Source: Martinezella tropici
GTDB taxonomy: Bacteria; Pseudomonadota; Alphaproteobacteria; Rhizobiales; Rhizobiaceae
DNA length: 64,000 nucleotides
Direction of reading: 5' to 3'
Assembly: GCF_008370325.1 (NCBI RefSeq)
Contig: NZ_VNIP01000009.1
Coordinates: 1-64,000, forward strand
Shown here: piece by piece, positions 47,002-55,889 of the stretch
Position numbering within the stretch: the stretch's first letter is position 1
Layout of the letters: every line of letters starts with the position of its first letter
The notes under the pieces: generated by a model
Seen by the model: only the letters and a program-made list of their open reading frames with translations
Database searches by the model: none
What the model was told of the DNA's origin: nothing
Made by a program: the position numbers and the translations under genes

Positions 47002-48402
47002 ATGACTGACGGCACGGACACCAAATCCTCCAACCAGATGTGGGGCGGGCGTTTCGCCTCCGGCCCCGCGGCGATCATGGAGGAGATAAATGCCTCGATC
47101 GATTTCGACAAGAAGCTGTTTGCCCAGGATATCCGCGGCTCAATCGCGCATGCCGGCATGCTCGCCCATCAAGGCATCATTTCAGCCGAGGATAAAGACA
47201 AGATCGTTCACGGCCTGAACACGATCCTGTCAGAGATCGAAAGCGGCAATTTCGAGTTCTCCCGCCGCCTCGAAGACATCCACATGAACATCGAGGCGCG
47301 GCTTGCGACCCTGATCGGTCCGGCTGCCGGACGTCTGCATACGGCCCGATCGCGCAACGACCAGGTGGCGCTCGATTTCCGCCTCTGGGTGAAGGAAGAG
47401 CTGCAGAAATGCGAGCAGGCGCTGACCGAGCTCATTTCTGCCTTCCTCGACCGTGCCGAGGAACATGCCGACAGCGTCATGCCTGGCTTCACGCATCTGC
47501 AGACGGCGCAGCCCGTCACCTTCGGCCATCATTGCATGGCCTATGTCGAAATGTTCGGCCGCGACCGCTCGCGCGTGCGCCACGCCATCGAGCACATGGA
47601 TGAATCGCCGATCGGCGCCGCCGCCCTTGCCGGCACCGGCTTCCCGATCGACCGTCACATGACGGCCAAGGCGCTCGGCTTCCGCGAGCCGACCCGTAAT
47701 TCGATCGACACCGTCTCCGACCGCGATTTCGCCCTCGAATTCCTGTCGATCGCCGCCATCGCCGGCATGCACCTGTCGCGGCTTGCCGAGGAGATCGTCA
47801 TCTGGTCGACGCCGCAATTCGGCTTCGTGCGCCTGTCCGACGCCTTCTCCACCGGTTCCTCCATCATGCCACAGAAGAAGAACCCGGATGCGGCAGAGCT
47901 CGTGCGCGCCAAAACCGGCCGCATCAACGGCTCGCTGGTGGCGCTGCTGACGATCATGAAGGGCCTGCCGCTCGCCTATTCCAAGGACATGCAGGAAGAC
48001 AAGGAACAGGTGTTCGACGCCGCCGAAAGCCTGGAACTGGCGATTGCCGCCATGACCGGCATGATGCGCGACGTGACGATCAACACCGCCCGCATGAAGG
48101 CCGCCGCCGGCTCCGGCTATTCCACCGCCACCGACCTTGCCGACTGGCTGGTGCGCGAAGCCGGCCTGCCCTTCCGCGACGCCCATCATGTGACGGGGCG
48201 CGCCGTGGCGCTTGCCGAAAGCAAATCCTGCGAGCTGGCGGAGCTGTCGCTCGCAGACCTGCAGGCAATCCACCCCGATATCACCGACAAGATCTTCGAC
48301 GTTCTGACGGTCGAGGCCTCGGTCGCCAGCCGCAAAAGTTTTGGCGGCACGGCGCCCTCGGAAGTGCGCAAGCAGATCGCCTTCTGGCGCGCCCGCAACT
48401 GA
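47002..48402 (+). CDS. argH: Argininosuccinate lyase
   Basis: ArgH splits argininosuccinate into arginine and fumarate in the last step of arginine synthesis. The 466-residue protein has the fumarase-superfamily signature [18 protein letters not shown] near 283-300, the catalytic loop serine in it, and [19 protein letters not shown] near 112-130 with the substrate-binding residues. The start at 47002 ([18 protein letters not shown]) has AGGTGGG nine bases upstream. It starts the run argH-lptM-lysA. Confidence 0.97.
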   Translation: MTDGTDTKSSNQMWGGRFASGPAAIMEEINASIDFDKKLFAQDIRGSIAHAGMLAHQGIISAEDKDKIVHGLNTILSEIESGNFEFSRRLEDIHMNIEARLATLIGPAAGRLHTARSRNDQVALDFRLWVKEELQKCEQALTELISAFLDRAEEHADSVMPGFTHLQTAQPVTFGHHCMAYVEMFGRDRSRVRHAIEHMDESPIGAAALAGTGFPIDRHMTAKALGFREPTRNSIDTVSDRDFALEFLSIAAIAGMHLSRLAEEIVIWSTPQFGFVRLSDAFSTGSSIMPQKKNPDAAELVRAKTGRINGSLVALLTIMKGLPLAYSKDMQEDKEQVFDAAESLELAIAAMTGMMRDVTINTARMKAAAGSGYSTATDLADWLVREAGLPFRDAHHVTGRAVALAESKSCELAELSLADLQAIHPDITDKIFDVLTVEASVASRKSFGGTAPSEVRKQIAFWRARN

Positions 48403-48501
48403 GAAAATCGGCGAAAATCACAATCAACAATCAGGGTGCACAAGGCCCGGAAACTTCGCTAAGAAGAGTGACTTCCGCGTTTGCCGCCCAAGAGGATTTC
48501 G

Positions 48502-48696
48502 ATGCAGATCAACATGCCGCACATCATCCGCCTGACCGTCGTGCTTTCGGTCGTCGGCCTTGCCGTGGTCGGATGTGGCCGCAAAGGCCCTCTCGATCCG
48601 CCGAGTGCGCACGCGACCAAGGGCGGCGACGTCTCCAAGCCGACGAAGGAGCCGGGCGCCGAAGACAAGAAGTTCCTCCTCGATCCGCTTCTCTGA
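48502..48696 (+). CDS. lptM: Small lipoprotein LptM (YifL-type)
   Basis: The 64-residue product begins MQINMPHIIRLTVVLSVVGL and has a lipobox AVVGC with the acylated cysteine at 25, followed by GRKGPLDPP. This CGxKGPLxxP motif identifies LptM/YifL, a lipoprotein which in E. coli helps the LptD translocon mature. Its place between argH and lysA is widespread in proteobacteria. AGAGGA precedes the start; the longer frame from 48481 lacks support. Confidence 0.92.
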   Translation: MQINMPHIIRLTVVLSVVGLAVVGCGRKGPLDPPSAHATKGGDVSKPTKEPGAEDKKFLLDPLL

Positions 48697-48709
48697 TTAG
48701 GCAGCGACC

Positions 48710-49981
48710 GTGAACCATTTTCAGTATCGCGACGGCATCCTCTACGCCGAGGATGTGCCGGTTCCCGAGATCGCCAAGGCGGTCGGCACTCCCTTCTACG
48801 TCTATTCGACGGCAACCCTGGAGCGCCATTATCGCGTCTTCGCGGAAGCCTTCGGCGATGTCGATGCCATGGTATGCTATGCCGTGAAGGCCAATTCCAA
48901 CCAGGCGGTGCTGAAGACGCTCGGCCGGCTGGGTGCCGGCGTCGACGTCGTCTCCGTCGGCGAGTTGCGCCGCGCGCTGGCAGCAGGCATTCCGGCAAGC
49001 CGCATCATGTTTTCCGGCGTCGGCAAGACGGCGCAGGAAATGGATGTCGCGCTCGAAGCCGGCATCTACTGCTTCAATGTCGAATCCGAGCCGGAACTGG
49101 AAGTGCTGAACCAGCGTGCCGTTCGCGCCGGCAAGGTGGCGCCCGTCTCCTTCCGCATCAACCCGGATGTCGATGCTCGCACGCATGCGAAGATTTCGAC
49201 GGGCAAGAAGGAAAACAAGTTCGGCATTTCCTGGGAGCGCGCTCGTGTCGTCTATGGCCGCGCCGCCGGTCTGCCGGGCATCAAGGTCACCGGTATCGAC
49301 ATGCATATCGGCAGCCAGATCACCGAGCTGCAGCCTTTCGACGATGCCTTCAAGCTGCTGCGCGATCTCGTGGAGACCCTGCGTGGCGACGGTCACGATA
49401 TCCACCACGTCGACATCGGCGGCGGTCTCGGCATCCCCTACCGCGACGATAACAATCCTCCGCCCCTGCCCGACGCCTATGCTGAGATCGTCAAGAACCA
49501 GCTGCGCGGCCTCAACTGCAGGATCGTCACCGAGCCAGGCCGCCTGATCGTCGGCAATGCCGGCATCCTGGTAACAGAGGTCATCTATGTGAAGGATGGC
49601 GGCAGCAAGAGCTTCGTCATTGTCGACGGCGCGATGAACGATCTGATCCGCCCGACGCTCTACGAGGCCTATCACGAGATCCGGCCGGTTTCGATCGCCG
49701 CCGCCGATATCACGCGCATCAAGGCCGATGTCGTCGGCCCGGTCTGCGAGACGGGCGATTATCTGGCCCTTGACCGCGACATGGCGCTTCCCAAGCCCGG
49801 CGATCTTCTCGCCGTCGGCTCCGCCGGCGCCTATGGCGCCGTGCAGGCTGGCACCTACAACAGCCGGCTCCTGGTTCCGGAGGTACTGGTCAAGGGCGAT
49901 GAATTCCATGTCATCCGCCCGCGCGGGACCCATGAGGAGCTAATCGGCCTGGATTCGATCCCGGCTTGGCTCGAGGGATAA
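48710..49981 (+). CDS. lysA: Diaminopimelate decarboxylase
   Basis: LysA decarboxylates meso-diaminopimelate to lysine using pyridoxal phosphate. The 423-residue protein has the PLP lysine in VCYAVKANSNQAVL near 59, HIGSQITELQPF near 200, the glycine-rich phosphate site VDIGGGLGIPY near 235 and the C-terminal VGPVCETGDYLALDRDMALP with the substrate-binding Cys near 345. The start at 48710 is GTG with AGG upstream, 13 bases after the lptM stop, so it belongs to the argH-lptM-lysA operon. Confidence 0.97.
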   Translation: MNHFQYRDGILYAEDVPVPEIAKAVGTPFYVYSTATLERHYRVFAEAFGDVDAMVCYAVKANSNQAVLKTLGRLGAGVDVVSVGELRRALAAGIPASRIMFSGVGKTAQEMDVALEAGIYCFNVESEPELEVLNQRAVRAGKVAPVSFRINPDVDARTHAKISTGKKENKFGISWERARVVYGRAAGLPGIKVTGIDMHIGSQITELQPFDDAFKLLRDLVETLRGDGHDIHHVDIGGGLGIPYRDDNNPPPLPDAYAEIVKNQLRGLNCRIVTEPGRLIVGNAGILVTEVIYVKDGGSKSFVIVDGAMNDLIRPTLYEAYHEIRPVSIAAADITRIKADVVGPVCETGDYLALDRDMALPKPGDLLAVGSAGAYGAVQAGTYNSRLLVPEVLVKGDEFHVIRPRGTHEELIGLDSIPAWLEG

Positions 49982-50338
49982 TCGGTTTCGATTCGTGAAT
50001 TTCGGGCAGGGCAGCCAAAATACCCGTCCTGCCCGATCGATCACGTTTCGGCGAAGTCCGATGAAAAAACAGCCTTTCGCGCCCATTGCCCTCGTCTTCG
50101 CCACAAAGAATGTTATCTTTGGTTGATTGGCGTCTCGCCGGGCGCCGCGCGCGGGCGTGTGGGACGCCGCGCCAGCGCCAAAGGGCTACCAGAGCCGGAT
50201 GATTTTAAATCGAATCGACCTAAAATCTGAATCCGCTCTAGCATCAAAGAAGTAGAGCATGATGTCGTCCGAAATCCCCTTACACTTTTCGGCATCGTGC
50301 TCCGGCCATCAACGTCAGATCGGGAGAAGACCGGACCG
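49982..50338. other. Intergenic region between lysA and the TIGR02302 gene
   Basis: A CGGGCAGG/CCTGCCCG stem (50003-50036) without a T run lies after lysA and may act as its terminator. The right part is taken up by the family B repeat at 50191-50303. I see no gene. Confidence 0.5.
50191..50303 (+). repeat. Intergenic repeat, family B (full copy)
   Basis: AGAGCCGGATGATTTTAAAT, TCGAATCGACCTAAAATCTG, AATCCGCTCTAGCATCAAAG, GAGCATGATGTCGTCCGAAA and ACACTTTTCGGCATCGTGCT mirror the copy at 21609-21721 nearly base for base. It ends 35 bases before the start codon of the TIGR02302 gene. Confidence 0.85.
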
Positions 50339-53122
50339 ATGACCAGTCCCAGCAACTCCAAAAAGGGCGCTTTCGCCACCCGTCCGGCGCTGGCGCGCAT
50401 GGTTGCGGTCAAGCGTCTCTTTGCTCGGATCGTGCTGGTCTCGGAGCAGCTGCTGCCGCGGCTCCTGCTGCCGGCATCCATTCTGGCGCTGTTCCTGTCT
50501 GTCGCCTGGTTCGGCATTTTCCGCATTGCGCCGGATAGTCTCCGCTTCCTGATGCTTGCCGTCTTCGCCGTCGGTTTCGTCATCTCGCTCTATCCGCTGC
50601 GGCGCCTGCGTTGGCCGAATACCACCGAAGCCGACCGCCTGCTGGAAGAGAGAAATGGCCTCGTCCACCAGCCCGTCACGGTGCAGGAGGACGAGCCGGC
50701 GCTCGACACGCCCTTTGCCCGCGCTCTCTGGCGCGAGCACCAGACCCGCATGGCCGAGCGCATCGCCGCATTGGATGCCGGCCTGCCGCGACCGGATATC
50801 GCCCGCTACGACCGCTTTGCATTGCGCGCCATCCCGGCATTGCTGCTGGTGACGGCCTTCAGCTTTTCCATGTCCAATAGCGGCGGCTCACTCAGCGACG
50901 CCTTCACGGTGTCTCCTTCCACATCGAGCAATCCGGATCTTCGCGTCGATGCCTGGGTTACACCGCCCTATTATACCGGCGAAGCGCCTGTTTATCTGAC
51001 CGGTAATGTCGCCAACGCCGGCAATAACCTCAACGTGCCGCAATTCTCCGAACTCACGGTGCGTGTCACGGGCGCGTCGGGGGATGAAAAGGTGCTGTTC
51101 CAGGCAGTCGGCAGCGACAAGGGTACCGAAATTCCCGAACAGGCCGCCGATGCCGGCAAGCAAGTCCCGGCGGGCGCCAAACCGGCAGCAATCCCGGCGG
51201 CGCAGCCTGCGGCAAACAGCAATGCCAGTATCCCCGCTCCGGCCAACGCGCCCGGTGCGGATGGAATGATTGCCCGCACCCACGTCCTCAAGCTTGAAAA
51301 GGACGGCGAGCTGACCGTAAACGGCAAGTCCTGGTCCTTCAACGTCGTGGTCGACAAGCCACCGGAAATTACCTTTGACGGCATCCCGCACGCAACGGCC
51401 AACGGCGCATTGGAGCTCGGCTTCAGGGTCACGGACGATTACGGCGTCGAGGAAGCGCATGCGGAGATCGTACCGGTCGAATCCGATTCCGCGGCAACCC
51501 CTCTTTACGGCCTGCCCGAATACAAGCTTGAGATGCCGCGCCGCGACCGTCGCAACGGCAAGGCTCTGGCAAGTCATGATCTGACGCAGGATCCACTCGC
51601 CGGCAAACGCGTCCGCATTACTTTGGTTGCCAAGGACGGAGCTGGCCAGACCGGCCGCAGCTCACCCTACGAGATGGTGCTGCCATCGCGCAATTTCAGC
51701 CAGCCGCTTGCCGCGGCCGTGGCCGAGGAGCGCCAGGTCTTCGCGCTCGATACCCGCAAGATGCCGGAGGCGATCGAGCTCAACAAGTCGCTGACCATCC
51801 GGCCGGAAGAGACGATTCCCGATCTCGGCAATTATCTCGTGGTCAAATCCGCTTTGACGCGCATGAAGCTCGCGAGCAACGAGGCCTCGCTGAAGGATAC
51901 TGCCGATTATCTCTGGCAGATCGCACTCGGCATGGAAGACGCGCAGCTGACCGATGCGGAAAAGGCCCTGAAGGATGCCCAGCAGAAGCTTTCCGATGCC
52001 CTGCAGCGCAATGCCTCCGACGCCGAGATCAAGAAGCTGACCGATGAGCTGCGCAAGGCGATGGACGCCTATATGAAGGAGCTGGCCGAGCGTATGCGCA
52101 ACATGCCGGCTCAGCCCAACCAGCGCGCCGCCAATATCCTGCGCCAGCAGGACCTTCAGCGCATGATGGATCAGATCGAGAATCTGGCTCGCTCCGGCAA
52201 TCGCCAGGCCGCGCAGCAGATGCTCTCAGAGCTGCAGCAGCTGATGAACAGCCTCCAGGCCGGTCGGCCGCAGCGCGGACAGCAGCAACAGCAAGGCGAA
52301 GCCAACGACAAGATGCGTGAGCAGATGGACAAGCTCGGCCGCATCATGCGCGATCAGCAGAAGCTGATGGATCAGACCTTCAAATTCGATCAGGCCATGC
52401 GCGACCGCATGCAGCGCGGCGATCCCAACGAGGATGGCGACGGCTTGATGGATCAGCCGATGCCCGGCCTCAACGATCGGATGCGCCCGGATATGGGGCA
52501 GCGAAATCAGGGACAACAGGATCGGCAGCAAGGCCAGAATCAGCAGGGCCAAAATCAGCAAGGTCAGAAGAGCAACGACCCGGCCGACAACATGACAGCC
52601 GATCAGCTGCGCGACGCCCTTAAAGAGTTGCGCAAACAGCAGGACGATCTCGGCAAACAGCTCGGCGAGCTGCAGAAAGACCTGGGCTCGCTGGGCATGA
52701 AACCGAACCAGAATTACGGCAAGGCGCAGCAGGAGATGAAGGGCGCATCAGGCCGGCTCTCTGAGGGCAATGGCGAAGGCGCCGTGCAGAACCAAGGACA
52801 GGCGCTGGATGCCCTGCGCAAAGGCACGCGCGAAATGATGAACCAACTCATGGCGCAGATGCAGCAGCAGGGGCAAGGCCAGGGTCAGGGGCAAATGCCC
52901 GGACAAATGGGGCAGGGCAATCAGAACGGCCGCGACCCACTTGGTCGATCACGCGACGGCGGTGGCTTTATGGATAGCGCAAATGAAAACATGGTGCCGA
53001 AGATCATCGATGCCCAACGTGCCCGCGAAATTCTCGATGCCATTCGCGAACGTCTGAGCAACAATCCGTCCTTGGGCGAAGAACGCCGCTATCTGGAGCG
53101 TTTGCTGAATCTGGGTCAATAG
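50339..53122 (+). CDS. TIGR02302 family protein (large membrane-bound envelope protein)
   Basis: The 927-residue protein has three hydrophobic segments near the N terminus (about 45-70, 77-97 and 160-185), then a periplasmic part to the end. The middle contains a beta-rich, DUF4175-like region (residues 200-480), and the C-terminal 300 residues are predicted helical, with a Gln-rich repeat stretch (QQDRQQGQNQQGQNQQGQ and further) near 720-745 and again near 855-875. TIGR02302 is an alphaproteobacterial family without an established function. The start at 50339 is preceded by GGGAGAAG. No partner genes are adjacent. Confidence 0.9.
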   Translation: MTSPSNSKKGAFATRPALARMVAVKRLFARIVLVSEQLLPRLLLPASILALFLSVAWFGIFRIAPDSLRFLMLAVFAVGFVISLYPLRRLRWPNTTEADRLLEERNGLVHQPVTVQEDEPALDTPFARALWREHQTRMAERIAALDAGLPRPDIARYDRFALRAIPALLLVTAFSFSMSNSGGSLSDAFTVSPSTSSNPDLRVDAWVTPPYYTGEAPVYLTGNVANAGNNLNVPQFSELTVRVTGASGDEKVLFQAVGSDKGTEIPEQAADAGKQVPAGAKPAAIPAAQPAANSNASIPAPANAPGADGMIARTHVLKLEKDGELTVNGKSWSFNVVVDKPPEITFDGIPHATANGALELGFRVTDDYGVEEAHAEIVPVESDSAATPLYGLPEYKLEMPRRDRRNGKALASHDLTQDPLAGKRVRITLVAKDGAGQTGRSSPYEMVLPSRNFSQPLAAAVAEERQVFALDTRKMPEAIELNKSLTIRPEETIPDLGNYLVVKSALTRMKLASNEASLKDTADYLWQIALGMEDAQLTDAEKALKDAQQKLSDALQRNASDAEIKKLTDELRKAMDAYMKELAERMRNMPAQPNQRAANILRQQDLQRMMDQIENLARSGNRQAAQQMLSELQQLMNSLQAGRPQRGQQQQQGEANDKMREQMDKLGRIMRDQQKLMDQTFKFDQAMRDRMQRGDPNEDGDGLMDQPMPGLNDRMRPDMGQRNQGQQDRQQGQNQQGQNQQGQKSNDPADNMTADQLRDALKELRKQQDDLGKQLGELQKDLGSLGMKPNQNYGKAQQEMKGASGRLSEGNGEGAVQNQGQALDALRKGTREMMNQLMAQMQQQGQGQGQGQMPGQMGQGNQNGRDPLGRSRDGGGFMDSANENMVPKIIDAQRAREILDAIRERLSNNPSLGEERRYLERLLNLGQ

Positions 53123-53163
53123 AGCCATCTCGGACCCGTCCGCAAGTGGCCGGGAGAAAGAGC

Positions 53164-53184
53164 CAGCACAAACCCTTTGTGCTG
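53164..53184. terminator. Hairpin between the convergent TIGR02302 and response regulator genes
   Basis: CAGCACAAA and TTTGTGCTG pair around CCC in a perfect 9-base-pair stem. There is no T run, but the position between two convergent stop codons suits a shared terminator. Confidence 0.45.
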
Positions 53185-53198
53185 ACCGGCGACAGCCT

Positions 53199-53558
53199 TC
53201 AGGCGGCCAGTGCGCGGGCGACGGCCTTGCGGATATCGGGCAGTGCGAAGGGCTTGGCGACGACGTCGACGATCTTTTCCATGAGGTCGTCGGCGCGCTC
53301 GCGCTGCTCGGCATAGCCGGTCATCAGCAGGATCTTCATGCCCGGGCAGGTCGAATGTGCCTGATGCGCGAGCTCGATGCCGTCCATCACGGGCATGCGG
53401 ATATCCGACAGCAAGAGGTCGTAGCCGCCCTGCTTCAGTTTCTCCAGACCTTCCGCGCCATCGGCCGCCTCTTCGGTCTCGTGACCGTCCAAGCGCAAGG
53501 CGCGAGCGACGAAGGTGCGAAGCGAGTCTTCGTCTTCCGTGATCAGAATTTTTGCCAT
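53199..53558 (-). CDS. Single-domain response regulator (CpdR-like)
   Basis: The 119-residue protein is a receiver domain alone: acidic EDED at 8-11, phosphorylation site Asp52 in LLLSDIRMP, Thr in LMTGYA near 79 and Lys in VVAKPFAL near 101. There is no output domain, so it must act by protein contact. The pattern LLLSDIxMPxMDGIELAxxA resembles CpdR, the alphaproteobacterial adaptor that controls ClpXP and CtrA proteolysis, but a CpdR identity is not proved. No kinase gene is adjacent. The ATG at 53558 follows ACCATGGCA spacing with GGAGC upstream. Confidence 0.88.
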   Translation of the reverse strand: MAKILITEDEDSLRTFVARALRLDGHETEEAADGAEGLEKLKQGGYDLLLSDIRMPVMDGIELAHQAHSTCPGMKILLMTGYAEQRERADDLMEKIVDVVAKPFALPDIRKAVARALAA

Positions 53559-53718
53559 GGTCTATGCTCCGTGGTCCGTCATGTTCCGCGAACGAAATCA
53601 CCAGAATTCCGTTTGCGATAGGTAAACGACGGACAGGCGATCAGGCTCCGTGGTTAATGGTTCGTCATCGCTGGAGCAGAATGGGACAGGCGGGCACGCC
53701 GCCTGCATTAACTTAGGA

Positions 53719-54267
53719 TCAGGCCTCGGCGTCGCCCGTGACGACGCCGACGAAGGGCAGTTCGCGGAAAGCGTAGGCGACATCCATGCCATAGCCCACG
53801 ACGAAATAATCGGGGCACTCGAAGCCGACATAATCAGCCTCCAGCTCTTCCTGACGCTTGACGCTCTTGTCGAGCAGAACGGCCAGCGTGACATTGCGGG
53901 CGCCGCGCTCGTAAAGCAGCTCCTTGGCAAAACGCAGGGTGCGGCCCGATTCCAGGATATCGTCGATCAGCAGGACGTCACGATCCTTAACGTCGCTGTC
54001 GATATCCTTGACGATGCGCACGCCCTGGGAAACCGTGCCGGCGCCGTAGCTCGAAAGGGTGATGAATTCCACTTCGGGTGCCAGTCCCGTGTCGTGCAGT
54101 GCGCGCAGCAGGTCCGCCGCGAAGATGAACGAGCCCTTGAGGATGGCAATGACGAGGAGATCTTTCGTCGGCCCGCTGGCGATTTCCTTCGCCATGGCAT
54201 GATTGCGCTCGGCAATCTGCTCGGCAGTGAAAAGCGGCTCGATATTCTTCCCGCGTACGACAGGCAT
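53719..54267 (-). CDS. hpt: Hypoxanthine phosphoribosyltransferase
   Basis: Hpt converts hypoxanthine (and usually guanine) with PRPP to IMP or GMP in purine salvage. The 182-residue protein has the PRPP loop VLLIDDILESGRTLRFAK near 98-115, the EFITLSSYG strand before it, and YFVVGYGMD near 155 with the purine-binding aromatic residue. The start at 54267 (MPVVRGKNIEP) gives the family length; the frame from 54348 is longer. It lies 86 bases downstream of the FxLYD-like membrane protein gene on the same strand. Confidence 0.95.
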   Translation of the reverse strand: MPVVRGKNIEPLFTAEQIAERNHAMAKEIASGPTKDLLVIAILKGSFIFAADLLRALHDTGLAPEVEFITLSSYGAGTVSQGVRIVKDIDSDVKDRDVLLIDDILESGRTLRFAKELLYERGARNVTLAVLLDKSVKRQEELEADYVGFECPDYFVVGYGMDVAYAFRELPFVGVVTGDAEA

Positions 54268-54353
54268 TGCTTGGCATGCTCCATGGCTGCGGCGGCCCTT
54301 GGCCGCCGATCGAGCCTTAGCCCGTAGCACACTCAGCAGGCCAGACACACCCC

Positions 54354-55019
54354 CTAAGGCATGAAGGAAAGCCGAACATCCGGCGTTTTTCCACCGGGAT
54401 GCTGCAATCGCGTCGAAAATCCGCGGCTTTCATGCGGTCCGAGACGATCGATCGGCGTATCCACGACGATGCTTCTGACCAGCTGATTGCCGGCGAAAAG
54501 ATCGGCCCGCACCTGGGGAACCGAAAGCGTGGCGCCGCTGGCATTTTCGATGATGGCGTTCAATTTCAGCACCTGCAGTCCGTTCTCGTCACGCGGCGTC
54601 AACGTCACATGCGAGAATTGAAGCGGTTCGGCAGCTTCCTCGGCGGGCGCGCCGGACAGACCCGAAAAACCGCCTGAAAGGCCGAAGATCAATATGGCGA
54701 GAGAGACGATCAGCGCCACGAAACTGCGCCGCGATGCCTGCTGCAGGATTTCTTCCGCACCGCGCAGGACAGATAGGATGCGCGCAAGAGCATTCTTGCG
54801 CGTCGCTGGCTTCGGCCGCGATTGCGGGTGACCGCCATAGCGCATGTTGATACCCGACGCGGTTCTGCCGCGCGCGCCGGAGACGGTCACGAATTCGGCA
54901 TCGACGATATCGGGTTTCGGCATGAAGCGATGCGCTTGGCCGGATCCCGATCCGCGTTCGGGCGGAATGAGGTCATAAACCATCCCCGCCTGCTGTTGAC
55001 GGTGGCGAAAAGCGCCCAT
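54354..55019 (-). CDS. Single-pass membrane protein with FxLYD-like C-terminal domain
   Basis: The 221-residue product has a basic cytoplasmic part with many Arg and Lys, one transmembrane segment (RSFVALIVSLAILIFGL, about 98-115) and a periplasmic domain (LKLNAIIENASGATLSVPQV ... GPHESRGFSTRLQHPG) that resembles FxLYD/DUF3426-type beta folds. DUF3426-type proteins with a zinc-ribbon head are common near ftsE in alphaproteobacteria; no zinc-ribbon cysteines are present here. The start at 55019 has GGGAGGT seven bases upstream. The gene is divergent from ftsE. Confidence 0.75.
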   Translation of the reverse strand: MGAFRHRQQQAGMVYDLIPPERGSGSGQAHRFMPKPDIVDAEFVTVSGARGRTASGINMRYGGHPQSRPKPATRKNALARILSVLRGAEEILQQASRRSFVALIVSLAILIFGLSGGFSGLSGAPAEEAAEPLQFSHVTLTPRDENGLQVLKLNAIIENASGATLSVPQVRADLFAGNQLVRSIVVDTPIDRLGPHESRGFSTRLQHPGGKTPDVRLSFMP

Positions 55020-55170
55020 GATGACCTCCCTTTGCGGTGATCCACATGGTTTCGACGCCCATTGCCAATCTGGGCATTGAAACGAATCCTGCCCAGTCGT
55101 AAATTTTAATGGTTAATGCTTCGCAAAGATCGCCATGAATAGGGCGCCTTTCCAGAAAAGTTTACCGGCT

Positions 55171-55189
55171 GTTAACGCCGTTGGTTAAC
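55171..55189. promoter_or_regulatory. Paired GTTAAC sites upstream of ftsE
   Basis: GTTAAC appears at 55171-55176 and 55184-55189, separated by seven bases; a TTAATGGTTAAT stretch is nearby (about 55108). Both could be contacted by a dimeric regulator. The spacing does not match the standard CtrA box (TTAA-N7-TTAA), because nine bases lie between the TTAA cores. Confidence 0.3.
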
Positions 55190-55229
55190 AAGTCGCCTGA
55201 TTGAACCCTGCGGAAGACTGGACTGCCCG

Positions 55230-55889
55230 TTGATTCACTTTGAGAACGTCGGTTTGCGCTACGGCATGGGTCCGGAAATCCTCCGTGACCTGAGCTTCGA
55301 CATACCGAGGAAATCGTTCCAATTCCTGACCGGCCCTTCCGGCGCCGGCAAGACGACCCTGCTGCGGCTGCTCTTCATGTCGCTGCAGCCAACGCGTGGC
55401 TTGATCCGCATGTTCGACCGGGAGATTTCCTCGATCCCGCGCAATGAATTGCCGCTGCTGCGCCGTCGCGTCGGCATCGTCTTTCAGGATTTCCGGCTGC
55501 TGGAACATCTCACCACCTACGAAAACGTCGCCCTGCCCCTGCGCGTGCGCGGCAAGGATGAAAGCTCCTATCGCACCGACGTATTGGAACTGCTGAAATG
55601 GGTGGGCCTGGGCGAACGTATCAATGTGCTGCCGCCGGTGCTGTCGGGCGGTGAGAAGCAGCGCGCGGCGATCGCGCGCGCCCTCATCGATCGCCCGGAA
55701 ATCCTGCTCGCCGACGAACCCACGGGCAATGTCGACCCGCCGATGGCGCGCCGCCTGCTCAATCTCTTTCTGGAACTCAACCGCCTCGGCACCGCCGTCG
55801 TCATTGCCACGCACGATCTCGCCCTGATGGACCAGATCGAGGCCAGGCGCATGATTCTATCGGGGGGGCATCTCGATATCTATGACTGA
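55230..55889 (+). CDS. ftsE: Cell division ATP-binding protein FtsE
   Basis: FtsE is the ABC-type ATPase that with FtsX activates peptidoglycan hydrolases at the division site. The 219-residue product has Walker A GPSGAGKTT near 37-45, the ABC signature LSGGEKQR near 137 and Walker B ILLADEPTGN near 159. The start is TTG at 55230, giving MIHFENVGLRYG, the normal N terminus; no ATG is available. It overlaps ftsX by eight bases (ATGACTGA), so the two are translationally coupled. Confidence 0.95.
   Translation: MIHFENVGLRYGMGPEILRDLSFDIPRKSFQFLTGPSGAGKTTLLRLLFMSLQPTRGLIRMFDREISSIPRNELPLLRRRVGIVFQDFRLLEHLTTYENVALPLRVRGKDESSYRTDVLELLKWVGLGERINVLPPVLSGGEKQRAAIARALIDRPEILLADEPTGNVDPPMARRLLNLFLELNRLGTAVVIATHDLALMDQIEARRMILSGGHLDIYD

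Noticed and set aside
55108..55189. CtrA-binding box before ftsE
   Set aside because: The TTAA cores are nine bases apart instead of seven, so the standard consensus is not met.
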